Shown: positions 34,272-41,754 of the stretch, piece by piece
Position numbering within the stretch: position 1 is the first letter of the stretch
How the letters are laid out: each line of letters opens with the position of its first letter
Source: JACNKJ01 sp964440095
GTDB taxonomy: Bacteria; Krumholzibacteriota; Krumholzibacteriia; JACNKJ01
Length of the DNA: 46,679 nucleotides
Assembly (NCBI GenBank): GCA_964440095.1
Contig: CAYTPZ010000014.1
Location: forward strand, 1-46,679
Reading direction: 5' to 3'
The notes under the pieces: generated by a model
The model's input: only the letters and a program-made list of their open reading frames with translations
Told to the model about the DNA's origin: nothing
The model's database searches: none
Program-made: the position numbers and the translations under genes

Positions 34272-36632
34272 CTAACCGCACGTGGGAGTTCCCGCGCGCG
34301 ATTCCACATAACGCATGACCGCTGCGGCCTGACTCTCTCCATCCAGGCCCGCCTGGGCGATGACCTTGTCGGCTTGCCCGCTTCCCAGGAAATGTTTCCC
34401 CTGGAAAGGATGCAGGGTCGCCGCGCGTCCCGCTTCCGACATGATCCAGTGATGCATGGTCGCAGCGGTGAAACCGGTGATGCCCATGGCCACCTTCGCC
34501 GTTTCCTCGGGATAGATCTCCCGGCGTCTCGTTTCCGGCAAGGCGTTGAAGAGTTCGGCGCTGGCCACGTAGAAGAGTTCTACATCCAATCCTGCATTTT
34601 CAAGAATCGGAAGCGCCGACTCCAGGAATGCGAAGGTAACGCCGCTGCCCTGCAATACGATGCTGACATCGGCCTGCACCTTGGGAGCACGCAGGCGGTA
34701 AAGACCTTGAGTCGCATCGGCAGCCGGAGCCAGACCCAAGGCCTGGCGATCCAAGATATTCTCGTTGGGCCTGGTAACGAAAGGCGCGATGAGAGCCGGG
34801 CGAACCTGCAGAGTCCGCGTTATCAGAGGCCAAAGCTCCTGGGGATCCCATGGCGTCAGAGTTAGGGCGGAGCCCTCCGGGAAGTTTTCCTGCAGCAACT
34901 GAAGCGCTTGGGGATCGGCATGGGTCGGACCATCTTCGCCGGTTTTCATACCTGCGTGCGCGCAGATCAACATGAGCGGCCGGGCCGGTTCGCCGGGCAT
35001 GCGCTCGGCCATGGACTGCATGCCGATGGCATGAAGGCGGGAGGACACGTGTCCCAGGGCCGCCATGAACGCCCCATAGCTGGATGCCACGGCCAGGTGA
35101 CTACCATAGGCCGACACTCCGCTCATGACGCCGCTGATGCCGTCTTCGCAAATGCCTCCCACCGAGAGAATTCTGCTGTCGGGGTTCTTCACGCTATGCA
35201 TGAATCCTTCGCCGAATCCTTTGCCGGCGCTGAGCACACTCGTGGAGCCAAGCAGATCGGCGGCGGCGGCGAGAATGGCGCCCTTGGATGCGTGGTTGTA
35301 GTAGTTGAGAATCTTGCCCAGCTGTCCGCGCAGGGTGGCCGAGGTGCCGGCTTCGAGGCGCAGTGCATCGGGCGTATCCGATCCCGACTTCTCCGCCAGT
35401 TCCCAGATGGAGTCCAAGTTCATGGCCTCGTTCCTGGGCTGACGATTGCGCGAGCTTAAGCGCTTGCGCGATTCGCTCAACTGACCGGACAGGAACTCCA
35501 GCATGCCGGTTTCCTTCTGCAGTATTTCACGGAAGCACTCCAGGGTTGCCCAGTAGGCGGCCTCTACGTCTGCAGGTGCCTTGCTTTTCGAACAAGCGGG
35601 GAAAGCCACACCCGTGGCTTCCGAAAGCGGCTGCAGAGCCTCGTAGAATCCTTCGGATCCGAACTTGTGCCCGCCGCCATGGGACGCCTTGCCCTCGATG
35701 CCGTAGCGCCATCCTTTGACCGTTCGGTAGACGATGGCCGTGGGCTGGCCGCTATCCATTTCCTGGGCGAGTTTCTGGGCTGCGTGAACCTGGGCTAGAT
35801 CGCTGCCGTCGTTTACTTCCAATACGTTCCAGTCGTGCAGGTAGGCCATCTCTCGCGGATCCCACTGCACATAGTCGCCCGGCTGATCTCCTTCGCGGCA
35901 GACCCAGTCCGAGTCGATGGATGCCTGGTTCCAGTCGAGGTGCAAAATGAGGTTGTCCAGTGAGGCGGTTCCGCCCGCAGCCATCGCCTCGCTCACGCGG
36001 CCTGCGGTCATGCCACCTTCGCCTTCAACGATGTTCACGCGCGGCGCATCTACGCCCCAAGCGTCACGTGCGGCGAATCCCAGACCCACACTGGATGCGA
36101 ATCCGATTCCCGATGCGCCCGTAGCGAGCTTTAGGAATGGAGTGGCCGGCGTGGGATGTCCGTCGAGGGGCTTGCTGGCGAACTTGTTGAATAGCGGCGT
36201 GTCGGTGGCCGGGTTGCGACGGAAGCCCAGCAAGTCTTCCAGTCGCAGACGGTGACGAACATCGCCGGGCAACAACTCGGGAGCGGACAAGCTCAGAATC
36301 TCATCGCGCAGTGCCCACATGGCATAGACGCCCAGCGCTTTGTGTCCCGCAGCGTAGGAAATCAGATCGGCTTCGTCGCGCTCGGGATCGGAGACGTCGT
36401 AATCCATCCAGCGGAAGAGGAGCGCAGCGGCGAAGCGTCCCGAGGAAATAGATCCTCCAGGATGCCCGGACATGGGCACAAAGTTGAAGAGCACGGCGCA
36501 GAGGGAACGGTAGATTAGGTCGAATCGCTCCCAATACTTGACCTCGGCGGGATCTAGAACGGGAGCCTTCCCGGCCATGACCTCTGAAACGTTGAGAGTT
36601 CGGGCGCGGCGGGGACCGAATTCCAGGGTCAT
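34272..36632 (-). CDS. Transketolase-like thiamine diphosphate enzyme
   Basis: Encodes 786 residues, longer than ordinary transketolase (about 620-680). The N-terminal ThDP domain has MSGHPGGSIS (His57), AAGHKALGVYAMWALRDE (His97), and the cofactor motif. In that motif the usual Gly-Asp-Gly is Gly-Glu-Gly (204-206, VEGEGGMTAG), followed by LHLDWNQASID (Asn235). The middle pyrimidine-type domain includes CEDGISGVMSGVSAYG and GEDGPTHADPQAL; the C-terminal domain has VSIVLQGSGVTFAFLESA. Homodimeric pyruvate dehydrogenase E1 is a distant alternative. The reaction is probably two-carbon transfer between sugar phosphates, but the Glu substitution at a metal ligand makes this less certain. ATG 36632 has AAAGGAG five bases upstream. 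It converges with ndvB with a 16-base gap and no clear terminator. Confidence 0.78.
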   Translation of the reverse strand: MTLEFGPRRARTLNVSEVMAGKAPVLDPAEVKYWERFDLIYRSLCAVLFNFVPMSGHPGGSISSGRFAAALLFRWMDYDVSDPERDEADLISYAAGHKALGVYAMWALRDEILSLSAPELLPGDVRHRLRLEDLLGFRRNPATDTPLFNKFASKPLDGHPTPATPFLKLATGASGIGFASSVGLGFAARDAWGVDAPRVNIVEGEGGMTAGRVSEAMAAGGTASLDNLILHLDWNQASIDSDWVCREGDQPGDYVQWDPREMAYLHDWNVLEVNDGSDLAQVHAAQKLAQEMDSGQPTAIVYRTVKGWRYGIEGKASHGGGHKFGSEGFYEALQPLSEATGVAFPACSKSKAPADVEAAYWATLECFREILQKETGMLEFLSGQLSESRKRLSSRNRQPRNEAMNLDSIWELAEKSGSDTPDALRLEAGTSATLRGQLGKILNYYNHASKGAILAAAADLLGSTSVLSAGKGFGEGFMHSVKNPDSRILSVGGICEDGISGVMSGVSAYGSHLAVASSYGAFMAALGHVSSRLHAIGMQSMAERMPGEPARPLMLICAHAGMKTGEDGPTHADPQALQLLQENFPEGSALTLTPWDPQELWPLITRTLQVRPALIAPFVTRPNENILDRQALGLAPAADATQGLYRLRAPKVQADVSIVLQGSGVTFAFLESALPILENAGLDVELFYVASAELFNALPETRRREIYPEETAKVAMGITGFTAATMHHWIMSEAGRAATLHPFQGKHFLGSGQADKVIAQAGLDGESQAAAVMRYVESRAGTPTCG

Positions 36633-36773
36633 CCCTGCTCCTTTCAAGGGCTTGTGAGCGTCGAAGTCAGCAGTATAGGCAATCACCCTGGGATTGGAAA
36701 CGCACAATCAAGACTGAGGGAGATTGCTGGTTTTCAGACCTTATTCTCTTTTATCGGATTAATTTCTATATGC

Positions 36774-36800
36774 TTGATTTCACATCTTGATAACTATAGA
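36774..36800 (+). promoter_or_regulatory. Possible sigma70 promoter for the small secreted protein
   Basis: TTGATT (36774-36779) and TATAGA (36795-36800) are separated by 15 bases in an AT-rich patch about 90 bases before ATG 36892. The spacing is short of the ideal 17, so the call is tentative. The remainder of this 259-base gap holds no convincing gene. Confidence 0.35.
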
Positions 36801-36891
36801 ATCGTCCAATCCAAGATGGCTTCGAGGCCTCAACAGCTCGGAAAACTCCTGGTGCATTCAGACTCAAAAGTCATTTCATTTTGGAGGAACA

Positions 36892-37443
36892 ATGAAGAAA
36901 CTGTACGCGATTCTCGCTATCGCCCTACTGAGCGTTTCAGCAGCCAGCGCTCTTGAGGTCATCGACTTCGAAGGCACTCCCCAGGACTACTGGTACTTCG
37001 GTGGAGCCGTGAACCTGGGTAGCTACTACCCTGGTGTCACCTTCGGCCCCACCACCTACATTCTCGAGACCGAGATTTACGGATACAACGATGCCAGTTA
37101 TCCCCCGCACAGCCCGGTCTCCGTGGCCGTGTCCATCAGTGATCCTCAGATCCGTGCGGACTTCACCACGGGAACCGTGAATCACGTGGGCGTCTGGTAC
37201 ACCTCCGGTAGCGGTAACGGGCTTTTCCTGGAAGGTTATGATGCCGGCGGCGCCATGCTCGCCTCCACTTCCGGTCCCGACAACACGGGCACCACCAGCT
37301 TCCTGGAAATCAATGCTCCTGGAATCGCCTATGCCATCATTCATGATAGCGGCGACTTCTTCACCATTGATGACTTCGAGTACACTCCCGAGTCCACCGC
37401 GACTCAGGTTGGTACTTGGTCCGACGTCAAGGCCCTCTACTAG
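36892..37443 (+). CDS. Small secreted protein of unknown function
   Basis: Encodes 183 residues. A clear signal peptide (MKKLYAILAIALLSVSAASA) is followed by a compact beta-rich domain starting LEVIDFEGTPQDYW. It includes GVTFGPTTYILE, VAVSISDPQIRADF, HVGVWYTSGSG and FFTIDDFEY. This pattern (FE...GVTF...F..P...V.....G......V.L..YD..G......FTIDDFEY) resembles the lectin-like beta-sandwich of secreted PEP-CTERM or discoidin-like proteins, but no PEP-CTERM tail is present. The C-terminus TWSDVKALY is short and distinctive and could be a conserved tail in this lineage. GGAGGAAC directly precedes the ATG. The gene stands alone, with its own promoter-like and terminator sequences, which suggests independent and possibly strong expression. 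Confidence 0.7.
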   Translation: MKKLYAILAIALLSVSAASALEVIDFEGTPQDYWYFGGAVNLGSYYPGVTFGPTTYILETEIYGYNDASYPPHSPVSVAVSISDPQIRADFTTGTVNHVGVWYTSGSGNGLFLEGYDAGGAMLASTSGPDNTGTTSFLEINAPGIAYAIIHDSGDFFTIDDFEYTPESTATQVGTWSDVKALY

Positions 37444-37460
37444 CAGAGGACAGGGCATCA

Positions 37461-37490
37461 AAACTGCAGCCGATTGGCTGCGGTTTTTTT
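37461..37490 (+). terminator. Intrinsic terminator of the small secreted protein gene
   Basis: AAACTGCAGCC (37461-37471) pairs with GGCTGCGGTTT (37476-37486, one G-U pair) across a GATT loop, followed by a seven-T run (37484-37490). Confidence 0.85.
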
Positions 37491-37506
37491 ATACCTATAA
37501 TCGAGC

Positions 37507-38727
37507 TTATCGCAATAGTACGAGCTTCTCCGAACTCTGATACTCGCCCGCCCTTATTCGCAATACATAGACACCGCTGGGCAGAGGACGCCCCGATGAC
37601 TCAGTAGCCCGCCAAGTTCGTTCATGGTCTCCCACATCCAAGACCTCATCGATGATCAGGGCCAGCTCACGACCCCTTACATCGTGAACACTCACCCGAC
37701 ACTTGCCGGCCTCCGGCAGGATCCAACGCAGTGTGGTGCTGGGATTGAATGGATTGGGGAAAGCACCCAATTCGATTTCAGCCTTCGGAGTATCACCGGC
37801 CGCCGTATGGGTGAAGTAATCTTCCACATTGTAAAGGATGGGTGGAGCGCCTCTACGCAGGGCGATCAACTGACCGTCGATCATCTCGGTCCAAAGCCCT
37901 TGCTCGGCCTCGGGATGCTTGGAAGCCACCGCCGAGTAGGGCACAGCCTCCGTATTGAACTGATAGTAGAGCTGGATTCCCTCACGATAGGCCCAGAGGG
38001 TGGTGCCGTCGGTCATGACGAAATTGAGCTGCTCCACATTTCCCATGACAAGCACGCGCAGCCACTCCACCACTTCACCCATGGCCGGCGCCATCTGCCA
38101 GTTGTGATCCTCGAGGGTCTGAAGGATGTAGAGAAAATAGAGTTCACTGTCGATCCACTCTTCGAGATTGTCACCATTCACGGGAGGGTGAGCGGCGAGG
38201 AACTCCGGCCTGAGCAGATCCATGAGCACGTGCTTGTAGATGGTCCCGTTGTGGGCGAGGAACCAGTGCTTGCCGTTCATGAATCGGTAGAAGGGATGTG
38301 GGTTGGGAATATCGCAGAGGCCGCTGGTGCAATTGCGAACATGTCCGATAAGGATACGCGCCGAATCTTCGCCCGCCTTAGCCACACTCATATCGTAGAG
38401 CGGGTCATCGATCGCCGGATCGGCGCCGCGCCTGATTACGGGATAGCTGTTCTCTCCGGCGAAATGGGCCAAGGCCCAACCATTGGGATTGCTGGGACTG
38501 ATGTTCTCCAGAGACTGGGGCTGAAGGATGAGCTGGTCATGAAGTTTGACTGAATCCAACACCGAACTGATGGCACCCCAGAAGCGGCAATTGTGATAGG
38601 GCGGCAGTTTGGAATTGATGGACTTAGTTGGGATCTCATCCTGAAACGGTCCCGCCATTACGAGCATGGCTAACAAGCCGCACAGGCCGGCGGCCAGGGT
38701 CAAGTATCTTAAATGAGCTGGACGCAT
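37507..38727 (-). CDS. Exported class-II glutamine-amidotransferase-like protein with sorting domain
   Basis: Encodes 406 residues. A signal peptide (HLRYLTLAAGLCGLLAMLVMAG) is followed by a short linker and HNCRFWGAISS (Cys47). That matches the nucleophile block of GATase_4/YafJ-like enzymes, which normally begin MCRLLG. Further family-like blocks are ILIGHVRNCTSG, HWFLAHNGTIY (the HNG of the glutamine site), DSELYFLYILQTL and LNFVMTDGTTLWAYREG. The C-terminus is a FlgD-like sorting domain (GAFPNPFNP through KLVLLR). Class-II amidotransferases use the free amine of an N-terminal Cys, so a cleavage directly before Cys47 would be needed for activity. No partner synthase domain is present. It may be an exported amidase or hydrolase of the Ntn fold. 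ATG 38727 is preferred over an upstream in-frame TTG. Confidence 0.75.
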   Translation of the reverse strand: MRPAHLRYLTLAAGLCGLLAMLVMAGPFQDEIPTKSINSKLPPYHNCRFWGAISSVLDSVKLHDQLILQPQSLENISPSNPNGWALAHFAGENSYPVIRRGADPAIDDPLYDMSVAKAGEDSARILIGHVRNCTSGLCDIPNPHPFYRFMNGKHWFLAHNGTIYKHVLMDLLRPEFLAAHPPVNGDNLEEWIDSELYFLYILQTLEDHNWQMAPAMGEVVEWLRVLVMGNVEQLNFVMTDGTTLWAYREGIQLYYQFNTEAVPYSAVASKHPEAEQGLWTEMIDGQLIALRRGAPPILYNVEDYFTHTAAGDTPKAEIELGAFPNPFNPSTTLRWILPEAGKCRVSVHDVRGRELALIIDEVLDVGDHERTWRATESSGRPLPSGVYVLRIRAGEYQSSEKLVLLR

Positions 38728-38796
38728 ACGGATTTTTCCCAATTCAAGGGTGTCCCGGCGTCATCACCCCGGACATCCGAGCTTCCCCACGCGTCC

Positions 38797-38802
38797 ATTA
38801 TA
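38797..38802 (-). promoter_or_regulatory. -10 element for the amidotransferase-like gene
   Basis: On the minus strand GGCTATAATGG supplies a perfect TATAAT about 70 bases before ATG 38727. It lies in the divergent gap with the methyltransferase operon. No convincing riboswitch for cobalamin or S-adenosyl compounds was recognised in this gap. Confidence 0.45.
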
Positions 38803-38937
38803 GCCGAAACAATCCTGGACTAGTAGAGTTGTTTCAATTGACTCGATGTCACACACTGGGGTGATCTCAAGCGTCGCTTCTATTGATCGCCACCCTCCTC
38901 TCGCCTATGCTCTGCGCTCGCTGCTGAAAGGAGGGTC

Positions 38938-40404
38938 GTGAGACCCCAGTTGCGTTTTCTCGACGAAGCCATGATCGAAAGAATCCTGAGTGAGGCCCGG
39001 GACATCCTCGCTCAATTGGGAATGGCCATTCACAACGATGAAGTAGTCTCCCTGCTGACCGACCATGGCGCTCTTGTCGATGCCACAAATTCCCGGGTTC
39101 GCTTTCCCGGTGCACTCATCGACAAGGCACTGGACAGCGCTCCCTCATCGTTCAAACTCTTTGACGGCATGGGTGAGGTCAGCCACGATTTCTCCGGCGA
39201 CCGTGTTCATTTCACACCGGGCTCTTCGGCCATCAATGTTCTCGATTACGAATCCGGTAAAATACGCAGACCCCGCACAGCCGATTATGTGCGCATGGTG
39301 AAGCTGGTTGAGGGTCTCGGCAACATCGCCGCCCAATCCACTGCCTTCGTTCCTGCTGATGTCCCGGAAGGAATGGCGGACAGCTATCGACTTTTTTTGA
39401 GCCTGCTCTACGGAAACAAGCCCGTCATAACCGGTGCTTTCACCATCGAGTCCGTAGAGTTGATGAAGAATATGCAACTTGCTGTTCGTGGATCGTCGGA
39501 GGCACTGGCCGAAAAACCTCTCACGGTTTTTTCCTGCTGCCCTACAGCGCCCCTGAAGTGGAGTGAGGTCACCTCACAAAACCTCATTGACTGCGCTCGG
39601 GCCGGTATTCCTGTTGAGTACATCTCCATGCCCCTATCGGGATTCATGGCTCCCATCACGCTGGTGGGCTCTCTCGTGCAACACACAGCGGAAACTCTCA
39701 GTGGCATCGTGATCAGCCAGTTGGCGGCTCCCGGCTCTCCTGCACTCTATGGAGGCTCTCCCGCCGCCTTCGACATCCGTTATGAAACCACACCGATGGG
39801 CGCTATCGAAACGCAGATGATCGACTGCGCCTACTCGGAGATCGGCAAAACTCTGGGACTTCCCACTCAAGCCTATATCGGCCTCAGCGACTCTAAAGCA
39901 CTGGATGCTCAGGCGGGACTCGAAACATCCATGGGTGCAACCCTGGCCGCCCTCTCGGGCGTGAACAGCATTTCGGGGCCAGGCATGCTCGACTTCGAAA
40001 GCTGTATCAGCCTTGAGAAACTGGTGGTCGACAATGAAATCGCAGGTCTCGCACTTCGCATGATTCGAGGGATCGAGCCCAAGGAAGATTTTCCCGCCCT
40101 GCCTCGATTCGTGGAAATGCTTGCTGAGGGCCACCTTCTCATTTCCGAGCACACCATGAAGCACATGCGCGACGAGCATTATTGGCCGGGCCCCACCTTG
40201 GAGCGGGCGAATCTGTCCAGATGGATGGAAGAGGGTTCCAAAACCCTGGGAGAGCGGGCCAACAGTGAAGTGGAGCGATTGATCTCCGAATGGACCCCCA
40301 CCTCCCTAGCCCCGGAAATCAAATCCGAGCTAGTGGATCTCATGGAAGCAGAGGCCGCGAAACGCCACATGGATAAACTGCCGGAGCGCAAACCATGGCT
40401 CTAG
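38938..40404 (+). CDS. MttB-family corrinoid-dependent methyltransferase (non-pyrrolysine)
   Basis: Encodes 488 residues of the trimethylamine methyltransferase (MttB/MtgB) superfamily, close to its usual length. Typical blocks are AIHNDEVVSLLTDHGALVD, VHFTPGSSAINVLDYESGK, RTADYVRMVKLVEGL, CCPTAPLKWSEV and KTLGLPTQAYIGLSDSKALDAQAG. No in-frame TAG exists, so it belongs to the non-pyrrolysine branch. Known members of that branch demethylate glycine betaine, carnitine, proline betaine or gamma-butyrobetaine. It should move a methyl group from such a donor to the Co(I) corrinoid protein two genes downstream. GTG 38938 has AAAGGAGG upstream. It overlaps the next gene by 10 bases. The donor cannot be deduced from sequence. 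Confidence 0.88.
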   Translation: MRPQLRFLDEAMIERILSEARDILAQLGMAIHNDEVVSLLTDHGALVDATNSRVRFPGALIDKALDSAPSSFKLFDGMGEVSHDFSGDRVHFTPGSSAINVLDYESGKIRRPRTADYVRMVKLVEGLGNIAAQSTAFVPADVPEGMADSYRLFLSLLYGNKPVITGAFTIESVELMKNMQLAVRGSSEALAEKPLTVFSCCPTAPLKWSEVTSQNLIDCARAGIPVEYISMPLSGFMAPITLVGSLVQHTAETLSGIVISQLAAPGSPALYGGSPAAFDIRYETTPMGAIETQMIDCAYSEIGKTLGLPTQAYIGLSDSKALDAQAGLETSMGATLAALSGVNSISGPGMLDFESCISLEKLVVDNEIAGLALRMIRGIEPKEDFPALPRFVEMLAEGHLLISEHTMKHMRDEHYWPGPTLERANLSRWMEEGSKTLGERANSEVERLISEWTPTSLAPEIKSELVDLMEAEAAKRHMDKLPERKPWL

Positions 40405-41111
40405 ACCTGGAGTGGAGCGTCGAGGAGCTTCTACCCAGGCCCGAGGATATGCTTCGCGCCCAAGGTGCGGATCCCCAGCACAAGGCTGTCGAATCTTTCC
40501 GCGGCCTGGCCGAAGAGGCTCTGGGAATATACATCGAAAGCGCCAAGCCCCGCGGAGCATTTCAAGAAATCTCCAGGGACAGCTTTTCAGAAATCTACTC
40601 TGGTGCAGGAATGAACGACGAAGAGAGTCCTCTTACGGAAATTTATCCTCGTGCCGAGGCATTGGCCCTCTTTGCCGTGACTGTGGGCCCAGAAGTCGTG
40701 GCAAAGATCACCGCTCTTTTCGATGCCGCTGACTTCCCCTTGGCAGCCATGCTTGACGCCGCTGCATCGGAAGGAGCCGAGCTTGCTGCGGGTCGCATCC
40801 AGCATGATATTGAGAAACAGTGGCGGACAGGCAACTGCATCTCAGATGCTGCGCGAGGTCTTCGCTACTCCCCGGGTTATTGCGGTTGGCATGTAAGTGG
40901 ACAGAAGAAGCTTTTTGCGGCACTGGGTCCAAGAGCCGCAGGTATCGAGCTACGCGACAGTTGCCTCATGGAACCCTTGAAATCGGTGTCGGGGGTGATC
41001 GTGGCCGGTCCACCTGCAATCCACGATTTCGATGACGCCTATCTATTCTGTGTGGACTGCGAAACAAGGGATTGCCGCGAACGCATCTTGAGTTTGAAGG
41101 AGAGAGAGTAG
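40395..41111 (+). CDS. Stand-alone MetH reactivation domain protein
   Basis: Encodes 238 residues resembling the C-terminal activation domain of cobalamin-dependent methionine synthase (Met_synt_B12). That domain binds S-adenosylmethionine for reductive methylation of inactivated Co(II) cobalamin. The signature RYSPGYCGWHVSGQKKLF (from about residue 155) parallels the family's R-x-x-PGY-P motif, with Cys replacing the usual Pro. Conserved flanks are SEGAELAAGRIQHDIEKQW and LRDSCLMEPLKSVSGVIVAG. The C-terminus is Cys-rich (FCVDCETRDCRERIL). It overlaps the MttB-like gene and ends one base before the corrinoid-protein gene. Its natural target is therefore the corrinoid protein in this operon, in place of the ferredoxin-type RamA activators of many methyltransferase systems. 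Confidence 0.8.
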   Translation: MALDLEWSVEELLPRPEDMLRAQGADPQHKAVESFRGLAEEALGIYIESAKPRGAFQEISRDSFSEIYSGAGMNDEESPLTEIYPRAEALALFAVTVGPEVVAKITALFDAADFPLAAMLDAAASEGAELAAGRIQHDIEKQWRTGNCISDAARGLRYSPGYCGWHVSGQKKLFAALGPRAAGIELRDSCLMEPLKSVSGVIVAGPPAIHDFDDAYLFCVDCETRDCRERILSLKERE

Positions 41112-41112
41112 C

Positions 41113-41754
41113 ATGACGTATTCATCGGAGATCGCCCTTGCCCTGGAGCGAGGCGAAGCAAAGGACCTTGCCAAGCTTGTGCAGACGGCACTGGACTCAG
41201 GTGCCGAAGCCAAGCAAATTCTTGATGATGGCCTCATCGCTGGCATGGCCGTCGTGGGCGGACAGTTCAGGCGCCACGATATTTTCCTGCCCAATGTTCT
41301 CATGGCCGCCAAGGCCATGAACGCCGGCCTCGATTTACTGACGCCCCTACTTCAGGCCGGTGACAATCCTGACCGAGGCACTGCGGTCATCGGTACGGTG
41401 CGTGGCGACCTCCATGACATCGGCAAGAACCTCGTGGGAATCATGCTTCGAGGAGCGGGCTTCGAGGTGATCGACCTGGGCAACGACGTCTCACCGGAAA
41501 CTTTTGTAGCCAAGGCCCAGGAACACGGTGCCAAGGTCATTGGCATGAGCGCCTTGCTCACCACCACAATGCCGGGGATGGCCGAGGTCGTTGAATTACT
41601 CAAGGCCAAGGGGCTCTCCGAGAACATCCGCACAGTGCTTGGCGGCGCTCCCGTTTCACAGGAATATGCCGATGAGATCGGCGCCGATGCCTACGCGTTC
41701 GATGGCGTAAGCGCGGTGGACAGGGTGAGCGATCTTATGGAAATGGACGGATGA
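41113..41754 (+). CDS. Corrinoid (B12-binding) methyl carrier protein
   Basis: Encodes 213 residues with the two-domain layout of MtbC/MtgC/MetH modules. A four-helix cap (residues ~5-88) is followed by a Rossmann-like cobalamin domain. The lower-ligand motif D-x-H-x-x-G is at Asp99, His101 and Gly104 (GTVRGDLHDIGKNLV), followed by GFEVIDLGNDV and GMSALLTTTMPGM, and GGAPVSQEYADEIGAD closes the fold. It shuttles the methyl group between the MttB-like and homocysteine methyltransferases encoded on either side. An AAGGAGAGAG site lies immediately upstream of the ATG. The stop overlaps the next gene start. Confidence 0.92.
   Translation: MTYSSEIALALERGEAKDLAKLVQTALDSGAEAKQILDDGLIAGMAVVGGQFRRHDIFLPNVLMAAKAMNAGLDLLTPLLQAGDNPDRGTAVIGTVRGDLHDIGKNLVGIMLRGAGFEVIDLGNDVSPETFVAKAQEHGAKVIGMSALLTTTMPGMAEVVELLKAKGLSENIRTVLGGAPVSQEYADEIGADAYAFDGVSAVDRVSDLMEMDG

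Noticed and set aside
36654..36956. 100-codon plus-strand frame upstream of the small secreted protein
   Set aside because: It overlaps the well-supported signal peptide in another frame, covers the probable promoter, and has no family features.
38728..38937. Cobalamin or SAM-family riboswitch upstream of the methyltransferase operon
   Set aside because: No B12-box or SAM-type core could be recognised, and the gap is short and shared with a divergent promoter.
38938..40404. Pyrrolysine-containing trimethylamine methyltransferase
   Set aside because: There is no in-frame TAG before the natural stop, so it belongs to the non-pyrrolysine MttB branch.
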